The translations under genes were made by a program, and so were the position numbers. A stretch of DNA of 64,000 nt, from contig JANQDY010000017.1 of assembly GCA_028278625.1 (NCBI GenBank), positions 1-64,000 of the forward strand, written 5' to 3'. The DNA is from Thermodesulfobacteriota bacterium. GTDB taxonomy: Bacteria; Desulfobacterota; DSM-4660; Desulfatiglandales; Desulfatiglandaceae. The notes below the pieces were generated by a model. It was not told the origin of the DNA and did not search any database. It saw only the letters and a program-made list of their open reading frames with translations. Of the stretch, positions 55,500-64,000 are shown piece by piece (the first letter of the stretch is position 1; every line of letters begins with the position of its first letter).

Positions 55500-56843
55500 A
55501 TGGGATTAACTGGAATTCAGATATTTAAACTGCTGCCCAAGACCAACTGCGGCGAGTGTGGGGTACCCACCTGTCTGGCCTTTGCCATGAATCTTGCCGC
55601 CGGCAAAGCGGAATTGGACAGCTGCCCCTATGTTTCGGATGAAGCCAGAGAACAGCTGGCGGAAGCGTCAGCGCCCCCCATCCGTCCCGTGGCCTTGGGA
55701 GCCGGCGCGAGAGCCTTCAAGGTTGGTGGTGAGACCGTCATGTTCAGGCATGAAAAGACCTTTTACAATCCCACCGGATTGGCTGCCATGCTCTCTTCGG
55801 ATATGGACCCTGCCGACCTGGACAAGAAACTGAAAATCTGGAATGCCTTTCAATATGAGCGGGTCGGTCTCAACCTTCGGCCCGAATTGGTGGCCTTAAA
55901 GGACGCAAACGGTGATGGGGCGGCTTTTGCCGCTGCCGCCAAAAAAATCGCCGAGGAATCGGAATTCGGCCTGGTGCTCATGAGCGACAAACCCGACGTC
56001 ATCAAGGCCGCAGTGGATGTGTCTGCATTCAAGAAACCGCTCATCTATGCCGCAACCAACGACAATGCGGAAGAAATGGGGAATCTGGCCAAAGAGAGCG
56101 GCGTTCCCCTGGCGGTGAAAGCGGACAACATGGATGACTTGATCGCGTTGAGCGACAAATTGACGGCAATGGGCTTGAAAGACCTGGTGCTCGATTCGGG
56201 TGCCCGTGAAGTAAAAAGCCTCTTCCAGGATCAGGTTGTCATTCGAAGGGCCCCCCTCAAAGCGGGGAACAAATCCTTGGGGTTTCCCACCATCACCTTT
56301 CCCTGTGAAATGGCGGACAATCTGGCCACGGAAACGCTCATCGCGGCGATGCTCATCGCAAAATATGCAGGCATCGTGGTGCTCTCCGACTTCGAGGGTG
56401 AGAGCCTCTTTTCGCTTCTCCTTGAGCGGCTCAACATCTTTACCGATCCACAGCGGCCCATGACGGTGACCGAAGGGATTTACGAGATCGGCTCTCCCGA
56501 CGAAAACTCGCCGGTCATGATTACGACCAACTTCTCCCTCACCTACTTTATCGTCAGCGGTGAAATCGAGGGAAGCCGGGTGCCCAGCTGGCTCTTGATT
56601 ATGGATACGGAAGGCCTTTCCGTTATGACCGCATGGGCTGCCGGGAAGTTCTCCGGTGATGCCGTGGCCATGTTCGTGAAAAAGTGTGGTATTACCGACA
56701 AAATCTCTCATCGGAAAATTATCATTCCGGGCTATGCCGCCGCTATCAGCGGGGAGATGGAAGAGGACCTGCCCGACTGGGATATCATCATCGGACCCAG
56801 GGATGCGTCTCTCATTCCCAAGTTCTTGAAGGACGCGTCCTAG
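55500..56843 (+). CDS. acsC: Corrinoid iron-sulfur protein large subunit AcsC
   Basis: CFeSP gamma subunit. The N-terminal 4Fe-4S domain has Cys17, Cys20, Cys25 and Cys42 (NCGECGVPTC...C); the middle is a TIM barrel and the C-terminal domain binds the cobamide. 447 residues is normal. It accepts the methyl group from AcsE and passes it to AcsB. ATG 55500 has GAGGAG 6-7 bases upstream. The separate activator AcsV is not in this window. Confidence 0.96.
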   Translation: MGLTGIQIFKLLPKTNCGECGVPTCLAFAMNLAAGKAELDSCPYVSDEAREQLAEASAPPIRPVALGAGARAFKVGGETVMFRHEKTFYNPTGLAAMLSSDMDPADLDKKLKIWNAFQYERVGLNLRPELVALKDANGDGAAFAAAAKKIAEESEFGLVLMSDKPDVIKAAVDVSAFKKPLIYAATNDNAEEMGNLAKESGVPLAVKADNMDDLIALSDKLTAMGLKDLVLDSGAREVKSLFQDQVVIRRAPLKAGNKSLGFPTITFPCEMADNLATETLIAAMLIAKYAGIVVLSDFEGESLFSLLLERLNIFTDPQRPMTVTEGIYEIGSPDENSPVMITTNFSLTYFIVSGEIEGSRVPSWLLIMDTEGLSVMTAWAAGKFSGDAVAMFVKKCGITDKISHRKIIIPGYAAAISGEMEEDLPDWDIIIGPRDASLIPKFLKDAS

Positions 56844-56861
56844 AGACGACACAGCCATAGG

Positions 56862-56907
56862 CGTTTGTTGCGGCCTGGCCCAGCCAAAGCCCTGGCCGTA
56901 ACAAGCG
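56862..56907 (+). terminator. Terminator-like hairpin between acsC and acsE
   Basis: CGTTTGTTGCGGCC (56862-56875) pairs with GGCCGTAACAAGCG (56894-56907) through 14 positions, two of them G-U, followed by ATTATTTTTAC. It probably lowers acsE expression relative to acsC by partial termination. Confidence 0.6.
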
Positions 56908-56942
56908 ATTATTTTTACTAATTTTAAAAAGGGAGTGTGCCC

Positions 56943-57827
56943 ATGTTATTGATTGGTGAAAACTTGAATGTAATCAACAGGATTATCGGCAAAGCGTTTA
57001 AGGAAAAAGATCCGGGTCCGATTGCTGAAGAAGCCAAACGCCAGAAGGAAAAGGGTATGGACTGGATCGACATCAACCTGGGACCGGCCAGAAAAGGGGG
57101 CCCCGAGCTGATGGAATTCGTGGTCAACACCGTTCAGGAAGCCATCGGCGATGAGACGCCCCTGTGCCTGGATACATCCAATATCGAGGCCATGGAAGCG
57201 GGTCTTGCCGCCCATAAGGGAAAGGCCATCATTAATTCCATCATGTGTCGGCCGGAACGCTACGAAAAGATGATCCCACTTGCGGTAAAATACAAAGCCA
57301 ACATGATTGCCCTCATGTGGGGGCCGGACGGCCTGCCCAGGGATGAAAATGAGCGCATGGCCCTTTCAGCGGAACTCCTGTATGCAGCCAACGAAGCCGG
57401 TGTGCCCAATGAGGATATTTTCGTGGACGGTATCGTGACGCCAGTGAATATCCAGCAGCCCCAGCTCATGAGCCTCATGGCCTATCAGGAAATGGTGGGA
57501 GAGATGTTTCCGGGAGTGAAATCCACCTGTGGGCTTTCCAATATTTCCAACGGTCCCCCGGAACACCTGCGGCCCATTTTGAACCAGACTTACATGGTGA
57601 TGCTGGAACGGAAGGGAATGTATTCGGTTATTTCAGATGCTTATGATGATCAGCTGACGGCCATTGCAAGGGGCAAAAGACCGGATGTGGTGGAAATCAT
57701 CCATAAGGTGATGGATGAGGAAGCCATCGACTTGGCCGGATTGTCAAAGGAATTGCAGGACTATGTGAAAACAGCTCGCGTGATCCTGGGCCATTCCCTC
57801 TATTCGGATTCCTGGCTAGAGCTGTAG
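56943..57827 (+). CDS. acsE: Methyltetrahydrofolate:corrinoid iron-sulfur protein methyltransferase AcsE
   Basis: Moves the methyl group of 5-methyltetrahydrofolate to the cobalt of AcsC/D. 294 residues of pterin-binding TIM-barrel: IGENLNVINR, DWIDINLGPAR, LCLDTSNIEAM and KSTCGLSNISNG. ATG 56943 has GGGAG 7 bases upstream. Last gene of the acs operon; a strong terminator follows. Confidence 0.96.
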   Translation: MLLIGENLNVINRIIGKAFKEKDPGPIAEEAKRQKEKGMDWIDINLGPARKGGPELMEFVVNTVQEAIGDETPLCLDTSNIEAMEAGLAAHKGKAIINSIMCRPERYEKMIPLAVKYKANMIALMWGPDGLPRDENERMALSAELLYAANEAGVPNEDIFVDGIVTPVNIQQPQLMSLMAYQEMVGEMFPGVKSTCGLSNISNGPPEHLRPILNQTYMVMLERKGMYSVISDAYDDQLTAIARGKRPDVVEIIHKVMDEEAIDLAGLSKELQDYVKTARVILGHSLYSDSWLEL

Positions 57828-57851
57828 AGAATCAGCCATAAAGAACAGCGG

Positions 57852-57896
57852 AGAGATTTCCTCAGGTGCCACCATGAGGGAATCTCTTTTTTTTTA
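57852..57896 (+). terminator. Rho-independent terminator after acsE
   Basis: AGAGATTTCCTCA (57852-57864) and TGAGGGAATCTCT (57875-57887) form a 13-bp stem with one G-U pair, then at least eight Ts. Confidence 0.92.
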
Positions 57897-57945
57897 GGTG
57901 TCGTCGGTTTTTCTTCCGGCGTTTTTAAAGTGAGGATTAGGACTC

Positions 57946-58779
57946 TTGGAAAAAATACAGGAAAGAATGACTCCCGGGGATTTTGAAAGGAACCAGCAGG
58001 ACAAGCTTATTCGGGATCGCATGGCCCGGGTGGACCGAAAAATAATGGTCATGAGCGGCAAAGGGGGTGTCGGCAAAAGCACCGTCGCCGCATACCTGGC
58101 ACTCTGGCTGGAGAAGAGCGGCAAAACCGTGGGCCTCATGGATGTGGATCTACACGGTCCCAGCATTGCGCGCCTCATGAATGTTCAAGGGGGTTTTGAC
58201 CTGAGTCAGCAAGGCGTTGTCAAACCGTATGCTTTCTCCCCGAAGCTCAAGATCGTGTCCCTCGATATGATGCTGACCGAAAAGGACATGGCGGTCATCT
58301 GGCGGGGACCCATGAAGATCAGCGCCATTCGCCAGTTCATATCGGATATCGAATGGGGTGATCTCGATTTTCTGCTGGTGGACGCTCCCCCTGGAACCGG
58401 AGATGAACCCTTGACGGTGGCCCAGACCCTGGATGATGCGGAATCGATCATCGTCACCACGCCCCAGGAGATCAGTCTGGCGGACGTGAGAAAATCGATC
58501 AGCTTCTGCCGTCAAGTGAACATGAAAATGCTTGGCGTGGTAGAGAACATGAGCGGTCAGGTTTGTCCCCACTGCGGTGAGCAGGTACCCCTTTTCGGCC
58601 AGGGAGGCGGTGAGAAAATGGCCCAGGAGATGGGTGTTCCTTTTCTGGGGCAGATCCCAGCGGACGGGAGACTGGTGGCGGCCGGGGACAAAGGGAATCT
58701 GGAAGCTTTCATGGAGCAAAAAGACCTGGGTATTAACGTCGCCTATGAAAACGTTCTAAAAGGGGTTCTGGCGGGATAA
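57946..58779 (+). CDS. mrp: Mrp/NBP35-type iron-sulfur carrier ATPase
   Basis: 277 residues of the Mrp/ApbC family, which binds and transfers Fe-S clusters. Walker A is GKGGVGKST (about 38-46), and the CPHC pair near residue 206 (VCPHCGEQVP) is the cluster ligand motif. It comes after the acs terminator, so it has its own promoter or is read through at low level, but lies where it could supply clusters to CODH/ACS. Start TTG 57946 (weak ribosome site); ATG 57967 is the alternative. Confidence 0.92.
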   Translation: MEKIQERMTPGDFERNQQDKLIRDRMARVDRKIMVMSGKGGVGKSTVAAYLALWLEKSGKTVGLMDVDLHGPSIARLMNVQGGFDLSQQGVVKPYAFSPKLKIVSLDMMLTEKDMAVIWRGPMKISAIRQFISDIEWGDLDFLLVDAPPGTGDEPLTVAQTLDDAESIIVTTPQEISLADVRKSISFCRQVNMKMLGVVENMSGQVCPHCGEQVPLFGQGGGEKMAQEMGVPFLGQIPADGRLVAAGDKGNLEAFMEQKDLGINVAYENVLKGVLAG

Positions 58780-58902
58780 AGAGCAACCATAAGATCCCTT
58801 CCCGGCTCATGGGTGAATGCCCCTTTTTTCCTTGACAGAACCTCTCTTTTCCCTCACTGTTTTTCCTGTCTAATGGACGGGAATCGATCCGGAAAGTCAT
58901 CC

Positions 58903-61900
58903 ATGAGCAATCAATTGATTCAAGATCCGGCGCCGGGGATAAGTCTTGTCAGATTCAGGGGCGATACCCTTGAACTGACCCTGACGCTTGCCCATGACGC
59001 CAGGGGTTCCGCGTGGCTCCGCACCAATCTCGGCCACGGGCGTATCGCCCGAAAGGAGATCATGGATGCGGTTTCCGCCGGTGAACCGAGGCTTCAGAGG
59101 GACTGGTTCGACATACCCATGCACCGGGTTTCCGAAGGGCATTTTCGCATTCGTGTTCCCCTGTGCGAGGTAGGGCATTTTGAAGGCAAATGCTATTTCT
59201 TGAAGGAGAAGGAAACCAGGCCCCGCTGGCCGGAGGGTCAAAACGTCGTCATCAACGTGGAGCCGGCCGATGCCTGTTGCGCCAATATAATATATAATGC
59301 GTTTGTAAGACAGTTTGGTCCCAATATGGCCGGTAATGGAGTACCGACCCCCGCCATGGCCGATGGGATCCGTTTGCTGGACAATGCGGGGTATGCCGTG
59401 ATACCCCCTTCCGGCACTTTCAGGGATCTCGCGGGCAAGCTCGATTTTATCGTTCATAAGCTGGGGTGCCGCATTATCCAGTTGCTGCCGGTGCACCCCA
59501 CTCCCACAACTTACGGACGTATGGGACAATTCGGCAGTCCTTATGCCGCCTTGGGGTTTTTGTCCGTGGACCCGGCCCTCGCCCGGTTTGATCCCAAGGC
59601 GACCCCCCTTGAGCAGTTCATCGAACTGGTGGATGCGGTTCATGCGCACAATGCGAAGCTTTTCATCGATATCGCCATTAACCATACGGGGTGGGCCGCA
59701 AGGCTTCACGAGAAACACCCCTCATGGCTGGTGCGGGATGAAGAGGGTGTCATCCAGGTGCCAGGGGCCTGGGGCATCAAATGGGAAGACCTCACCAAGC
59801 TGGATTACAGCCAAAAGGACCTCTGGGAGTATATGGCCGAGGTCTTTATCACTTGGTGCCGCAGAGGGGTGGACGGATTCCGCTGTGACGCCGGTTACAT
59901 GATTCCCCTACCGGCCTGGCAATACATCATTTCGGCGGTTCGGGAGCAGTTTCCGGACACCATCTTCTTTAATGAAGGTCTTGGCGGAAAGATATCCGTC
60001 ACCCGTGATCTTTTGAACAGGGGGAACTTTAACTGGGCCTATTCCGAGCTGTTCCAGAATTATACCAGGGAAGAGATCGAGCACTATCTCCCGGAAGCCA
60101 TGGAGATCTCCAACACCCATGGGCTGATGGTCAATTTTGCCGAGACCCACGATAACCTGAGACTCGCGGAGAAATCGGAGCAGTGGGCCCGGATGCGAAC
60201 GGCCCTTTGCGCGCTTTTTGCCCCAAACGGCGCTTTCGGGTTTGCCAACGGAGTGGAATGGTACGCCAAGGAGAAGATTAACGTCCACGGCGCACCCTCA
60301 CTGAACTGGGGCTCACAGCGCAATCAGGTGGAACATATCTCCCGGATCAATACCATTTTGAGTCGTCACCCTGCCTTTCAGGACCAGGTTTGTATGAAGA
60401 TGGTGCAGCGAGGCAGCGGCAATTACGTGGTGATGCTGAGGGAGCATCTCAGAACCGGAAAATCGGTTCTGGTGGTGGCCAATCTAGACCATGCGGCGGA
60501 AACCCTTGTCTCCTGGAATGAAACCGGGTTCAAAGGGAAACTTCTAACGGATTTGCTGGAGGGTGAGCAAATAACCCTCCACCGCACGGAAGACCGCTTC
60601 AGTCTCCTGGTTTCTCCGGGCCGGGTTTTGTGTTTGACGCCGGATCCGAGTGATCTGGAACTCTTAAGGCCGGAGGAAAGAGAGGCCCTCCTCCCGCCTA
60701 AACGGATCAGGGAGCAGCACTTGCGGGCCAAGGCACTGGAGGTGTGGCGCTACTATCATGGCGATGTGGACCTGGGTTCCGCTGATGCGGACCAGATGGG
60801 CTTTCATTTGTCCGATGATTTGGTCGGTTTTTGCCGAAAAATGAATTCGGAAAGTGACGAGTCACGGGTGATCAAGTGGCAATGGCCCAGGGATAAGCGG
60901 CGCCTGGTAATGGTCCCCCCAGGACATTTTCTATGGGTGACCGCGGAAACATCCTTCCGTGCAACCCTCATTGATGACCGCAATTCCATAACAGAGGCCA
61001 TGGAAGTATCGTTTCCCGCAAATGACGGAACATATAATGCGTTGTTCGGACCGCAGCCCCCTCCGGATAAACATCAATCCCTGACACTCAAGTTGTCCGT
61101 TTTTGAGGCCGCCGGCACCCGGCACGCCCAGGCGCCTCTTTTTTACTTGTCCGAACCGGGCAAGCAGGTGTTTCGTCGGCATTTGACCCGTGGGGATCGA
61201 GCCTCCAAATCCCTTCTCTTTCTGGGCACCAACGGGCGCGGCGCCATGATGCGGGCCCCCATCCGCTGGGGGGAGCTGCCCAGCCGTTATGACGCGCTGC
61301 TGGCGGCCAACATGAGCCCCCACCATCCCGAAGACCGTCTGATCCTTTTAACCCGCTTAAGGTGTTGGATACGGTTTCAGGGGTATTCACAAAGCATGGA
61401 TGCCCATTGCTTTGACGGTTTTGACTTTGGTTCTCGCGGATGCTGGCGTTTCCGGGTTCCCACCGGACAGGGCGAACATGTCCATATCAGGGTGTGTCTG
61501 GAAATGATCCGTGGTCAAAACCGAATTGAAATGAGTCTTTTAAGAGACCCGGCCAAAGGGATAAAGGGAAGGCTTGCTGATGAAAAGCCGGTGGAAATCA
61601 TTCTCAGGCCGGATATTGAATGGCGAAGTTTCCATGAATCAACAAAAGCATATCTGGGTGCGGAGACCCGATTCCCGGAATCCGTCACCCAAATGCCGGA
61701 TGGCGCGGGTTTTCGGTTCTCGCCCGGAGGAGACCCGGAAAGCCTTCTGGTTCGAACATCCAAGGGGCTTTTTCGGTGGGAGCCGGAATGGCAGTATATG
61801 GTGCATCATTTCGTGGATGAGGAGCGCGGGTTCGATCCCTATTCAGACCTTTTCAGCCCCGGCTATTTTGAAGTGTCCCTTTTGGGGGGAGGGGCCTTTA

Positions 61901-63201
61901 ACCTGACGGGCGGCCTTTTTAAGGCAAGTGAAACCCATCCATTGGAGGAGGCCTCCTCAAACAGCACCCTCAAAAATGCACAAGGGGATCAAAAGGGGAA
62001 CCGGCCTCTCAAATCCGCTCTCTGTGACGCCCTGGGCCAGTACGTGGTCAGGCGGGGCCACCTGAAGTCAATCATCGCGGGCTATCCTTGGTTTCTGGAT
62101 TGGGGACGGGATTCCCTGATTGTCGCAAGAGGCCTTATCGCTGCCGGGAAGATGGCGGATGCCGCTGCGGTGTTGGGCCAGTTCGGAAGATTTGAAGAGA
62201 AGGGGACCCTTCCCAATATGATCCATGGGGAGGATGCCGGAAACCGGGATACCTCCGATGCGGCCCTGTGGTTCCTGGTGGCCTGCGGGGACATCATGGA
62301 AAAGGAGGGGGACAGATCTTTTCTGGGCCAACCGGCGGGCCACCGGACAATTCATGAAGTGATCCATTCCCTGGGCCGCTTTATGATCATCGGAACACCA
62401 AAGGGTGTCAAAATGGACCCGGAATCGGGCCTTCTTTTCAGCCCCGCCCATTTTACGTGGATGGATACGGACCATCCGGCGGGGACCCCTCGCGAAGGGT
62501 ATCCCATAGAGATTCAGGCCTTGTGGTACCGGGCCCTCAACATCCTCTCCATGGCGGATGGGAAAAAGGGGCCATATGACTGGCGGGGACTGGCCGAGCG
62601 TGTTGGAGCGTCCCTTATGGATCTTTTCCGGGTCAATGGGAAGTATCTGTCAGACTGCCTTCACGCAGGGCCCGGCCAGCCCGCAAAAGCGGCACAGGCC
62701 GATGACGCCCTCAGGCCCAATCAGCTCTTGGCCATCACTCTGGGTGCCGTCAAAGACCCCATTGTGTGCCGCAATATTTTGGAGGCCTGTGACGAACTTC
62801 TGGTTCCGGGTGCCATTCGTAGCCTGGCGGACCGGCGGGTCAAAAAATCCATTTACATTGTGCAAAACGGCAGGACCCTAAACGATCCCTATCATCCTTA
62901 CTGGGGCACCTATACCGGTGATGAAGATACCCGCCGAAAACCGGCCTACCACAACGGTACGGCGTGGACATGGATGTTTCCTTCTTTTTGTGAGGCATGG
63001 GCCGAGATTTATGGGGAGGCCTCCCGTAAAACAGCCCTTTCGTGGCTGTCAACCGGTGCCGATTTGATGAACAGGGGGTGTTTGGGTCAGGTGCCCGAAA
63101 TTCTGGACGGAGATTTCCCCCATGCCCAGCGGGGGTGTGATGCCCAAGCCTGGGGCATCAGCGAGCTGTTGCGGGTCTGGATCAAATTGATCGACCCATG
63201 A
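58903..63201 (+). CDS. Bifunctional GH13 amylase-GDE glycogen debranching enzyme
   Basis: A 1432-residue fusion with the overall plan of the eukaryotic debrancher: an N-terminal GH13 domain for transferase/glucanase chemistry and a C-terminal amylo-alpha-1,6-glucosidase domain (GDE, GH133-like). GH13 regions are intact: DIAINHTG, FRCDAG (nucleophile Asp about 329), FFNEG (acid Glu about 358) and ETHDN (Asp about 417). The GDE part has WFLDWGRDSL (about 1065), NRDTSDAALWF and AYHNGTAWTW. ATG 58903 follows GGAAAG by 6 bases. The phosphorylase gene starts 54 bases on, so glycogen breakdown is coupled. Confidence 0.92.
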   Translation: MSNQLIQDPAPGISLVRFRGDTLELTLTLAHDARGSAWLRTNLGHGRIARKEIMDAVSAGEPRLQRDWFDIPMHRVSEGHFRIRVPLCEVGHFEGKCYFLKEKETRPRWPEGQNVVINVEPADACCANIIYNAFVRQFGPNMAGNGVPTPAMADGIRLLDNAGYAVIPPSGTFRDLAGKLDFIVHKLGCRIIQLLPVHPTPTTYGRMGQFGSPYAALGFLSVDPALARFDPKATPLEQFIELVDAVHAHNAKLFIDIAINHTGWAARLHEKHPSWLVRDEEGVIQVPGAWGIKWEDLTKLDYSQKDLWEYMAEVFITWCRRGVDGFRCDAGYMIPLPAWQYIISAVREQFPDTIFFNEGLGGKISVTRDLLNRGNFNWAYSELFQNYTREEIEHYLPEAMEISNTHGLMVNFAETHDNLRLAEKSEQWARMRTALCALFAPNGAFGFANGVEWYAKEKINVHGAPSLNWGSQRNQVEHISRINTILSRHPAFQDQVCMKMVQRGSGNYVVMLREHLRTGKSVLVVANLDHAAETLVSWNETGFKGKLLTDLLEGEQITLHRTEDRFSLLVSPGRVLCLTPDPSDLELLRPEEREALLPPKRIREQHLRAKALEVWRYYHGDVDLGSADADQMGFHLSDDLVGFCRKMNSESDESRVIKWQWPRDKRRLVMVPPGHFLWVTAETSFRATLIDDRNSITEAMEVSFPANDGTYNALFGPQPPPDKHQSLTLKLSVFEAAGTRHAQAPLFYLSEPGKQVFRRHLTRGDRASKSLLFLGTNGRGAMMRAPIRWGELPSRYDALLAANMSPHHPEDRLILLTRLRCWIRFQGYSQSMDAHCFDGFDFGSRGCWRFRVPTGQGEHVHIRVCLEMIRGQNRIEMSLLRDPAKGIKGRLADEKPVEIILRPDIEWRSFHESTKAYLGAETRFPESVTQMPDGAGFRFSPGGDPESLLVRTSKGLFRWEPEWQYMVHHFVDEERGFDPYSDLFSPGYFEVSLLGGGAFNLTGGLFKASETHPLEEASSNSTLKNAQGDQKGNRPLKSALCDALGQYVVRRGHLKSIIAGYPWFLDWGRDSLIVARGLIAAGKMADAAAVLGQFGRFEEKGTLPNMIHGEDAGNRDTSDAALWFLVACGDIMEKEGDRSFLGQPAGHRTIHEVIHSLGRFMIIGTPKGVKMDPESGLLFSPAHFTWMDTDHPAGTPREGYPIEIQALWYRALNILSMADGKKGPYDWRGLAERVGASLMDLFRVNGKYLSDCLHAGPGQPAKAAQADDALRPNQLLAITLGAVKDPIVCRNILEACDELLVPGAIRSLADRRVKKSIYIVQNGRTLNDPYHPYWGTYTGDEDTRRKPAYHNGTAWTWMFPSFCEAWAEIYGEASRKTALSWLSTGADLMNRGCLGQVPEILDGDFPHAQRGCDAQAWGISELLRVWIKLIDP

Positions 63202-63255
63202 CCGACACTAAAATCGTGACGGAAGAGATGAATTGATAAAGAGGTAGAACAGAAG

Positions 63256-64000
63256 ATGAACCATTTTCAGACATTTCAGGTGTTACCCAATATACCCAAA
63301 TCCCTTTCCTTTCTTGAAGTGCTCGCCAATAACTACTGGTGGGTGTGGGAACTGGATGCGAGAGGGCTTTTTCGCCGCATTGACTGGGAATTGTGGGAAA
63401 AAACAGGCCGAAACCCGGTGTTGCTCCTGGCCAACGTTTCTCAGAAACGTCTCGAAGAGCTTTCCACGGATACCGGTTTTCTGGACCATCAGGCCAGAGT
63501 CAAAACGCTTTTTGAGGAAAGAACAAACGCATCCCTTCCGGATGCCTACAAGGAGAACTACGGACAGGAAGGGGCCATTGCCTATTTCTCCATGGAATTC
63601 GGGATTCACGAAACCCTTCCCATCTTTGCGGGGGGCCTGGGCATTCTGGCCGGCGATCATCTCAAGGCGTCGTCCATCTTGGGCCTTCCCCTCGTGGGCG
63701 TGGGGCTCTTCTACCGTTACGGTTATTTTCACCAGCGGATCAATAAGGACGGCTGGCAGCAGGAGGAATATCCTGAAACGGATATCTATCATCTCCCTTT
63801 TGAAAAAATCCGGGACGGTCGGGGCCGGGAGGTTCGGCTCACCATACAGGGGCCGGGTGACCCCATTCGGGCGGTGATCTGGAAAGTCCTGCTGGGAAGG
63901 GTGGCGCTTTTTCTCCTGGACACCAACCTGCGTGAGAATTCGCCGGCCATTCGGGACATCACCGCAAGATTGTATGTCTCCGATCCGGCGGTCCGTATCG
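63256..64000 (+). CDS. glgP: Alpha-glucan (glycogen/maltodextrin) phosphorylase, cut by window edge
   Basis: First 248 residues of a GT35 phosphorylase that releases glucose 1-phosphate from alpha-1,4-glucans. It shows the N-terminal ANNYWWVWELDARGLFRRIDWELWE block (in part), AYFSMEFGIHETLPIFAGGLGILAGDHLK and LVGVGLFYRYGYFHQ, typical of the DUF3417-containing short type. The PLP lysine lies beyond the edge. It follows the debranching enzyme by 54 bases. Confidence 0.93.
   Translation, partial: MNHFQTFQVLPNIPKSLSFLEVLANNYWWVWELDARGLFRRIDWELWEKTGRNPVLLLANVSQKRLEELSTDTGFLDHQARVKTLFEERTNASLPDAYKENYGQEGAIAYFSMEFGIHETLPIFAGGLGILAGDHLKASSILGLPLVGVGLFYRYGYFHQRINKDGWQQEEYPETDIYHLPFEKIRDGRGREVRLTIQGPGDPIRAVIWKVLLGRVALFLLDTNLRENSPAIRDITARLYVSDPAVRI

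Overview
This window looks like part of the chromosome of an anaerobic, Gram-negative, probably sulfate-reducing Desulfobacterota bacterium (Desulfobacteria-like). The case rests on a complete bacterial CODH/acetyl-CoA synthase operon of the Wood-Ljungdahl pathway, a small cysteine-rich PxxKW protein, the Pal/CpoB envelope lipoproteins, and the chromosome-partition and replication core (parAB, parS, dnaA-dnaN-gyrB-gyrA). The origin region is therefore probably close by. I see no rRNA, tRNA, CRISPR array, insertion sequence or prophage. The species is an inference; no marker settles it.

Layout. 1-2.5 kb: nagZ (cut by the window edge) divergent from a MurU-like nucleotidyltransferase and an AmgK-like sugar kinase, a cell-wall-sugar recycling set that a NamZ (DUF1343) gene at 29-30 kb complements. 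2.5-3.7 kb: a small unknown gene and a membrane-anchored hydrolase. 3.7-7.7 kb: a cobalamin riboswitch with a downstream terminator, then a TrpD-like phosphoribosyltransferase, an 82-residue unknown and an in-frame alcohol dehydrogenase-CobT fusion. 7.7-9.2 kb: patatin and nitroreductase. 9.4-14 kb: smc and ftsY. 14-16 kb: a sigma-54-like promoter ahead of a 26-residue membrane peptide, then an ArsA/GET3-type ATPase. 16-19.2 kb: hisS-aspS. 19.3-24.3 kb: PxxKW protein, HD-GYP protein, and tlyA-dxs-ispA-xseB. 24.5-28.4 kb: pal, cpoB and a ClC/CBS anion transporter. 28.6-33.2 kb: small HTH protein, namZ, a membrane metalloprotease, an old-yellow-enzyme reductase. 33.2-37.6 kb: parA-parB, plsY, DUF3842-cooT, an MBL-fold hydrolase, an XRE-like regulator, and a parS site inside a 44-bp perfect palindrome. 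37.6-48.3 kb, all minus strand: ddl, small unknown, birA, gpsA, gyrA, gyrB, dnaN, dnaA. 48.4-58.8 kb: cooC, acsD, acsA, acsB, acsC, acsE, mrp. 58.9-64 kb: a GH13-GDE glycogen debranching fusion and an alpha-glucan phosphorylase running off the end.

How the genes fit. CooC and CooT supply or handle nickel for AcsA/AcsB. The corrinoid protein AcsC/AcsD needs a cobamide, and the B12-riboswitch operon at 4-7.7 kb most likely makes or activates the cobamide lower ligand. AcsE feeds methyl groups from methyl-tetrahydrofolate.

Most unusual items: the riboswitch-controlled TrpD-like/ADH-CobT operon; a DnaA at the classical locus with degraded ATP-binding, sensor and DNA-recognition residues and no canonical DnaA boxes nearby; an AcsD with seven tandem 8-residue Lys/Ala/Glu repeats; and a sigma-54-type promoter driving a 26-residue membrane peptide.
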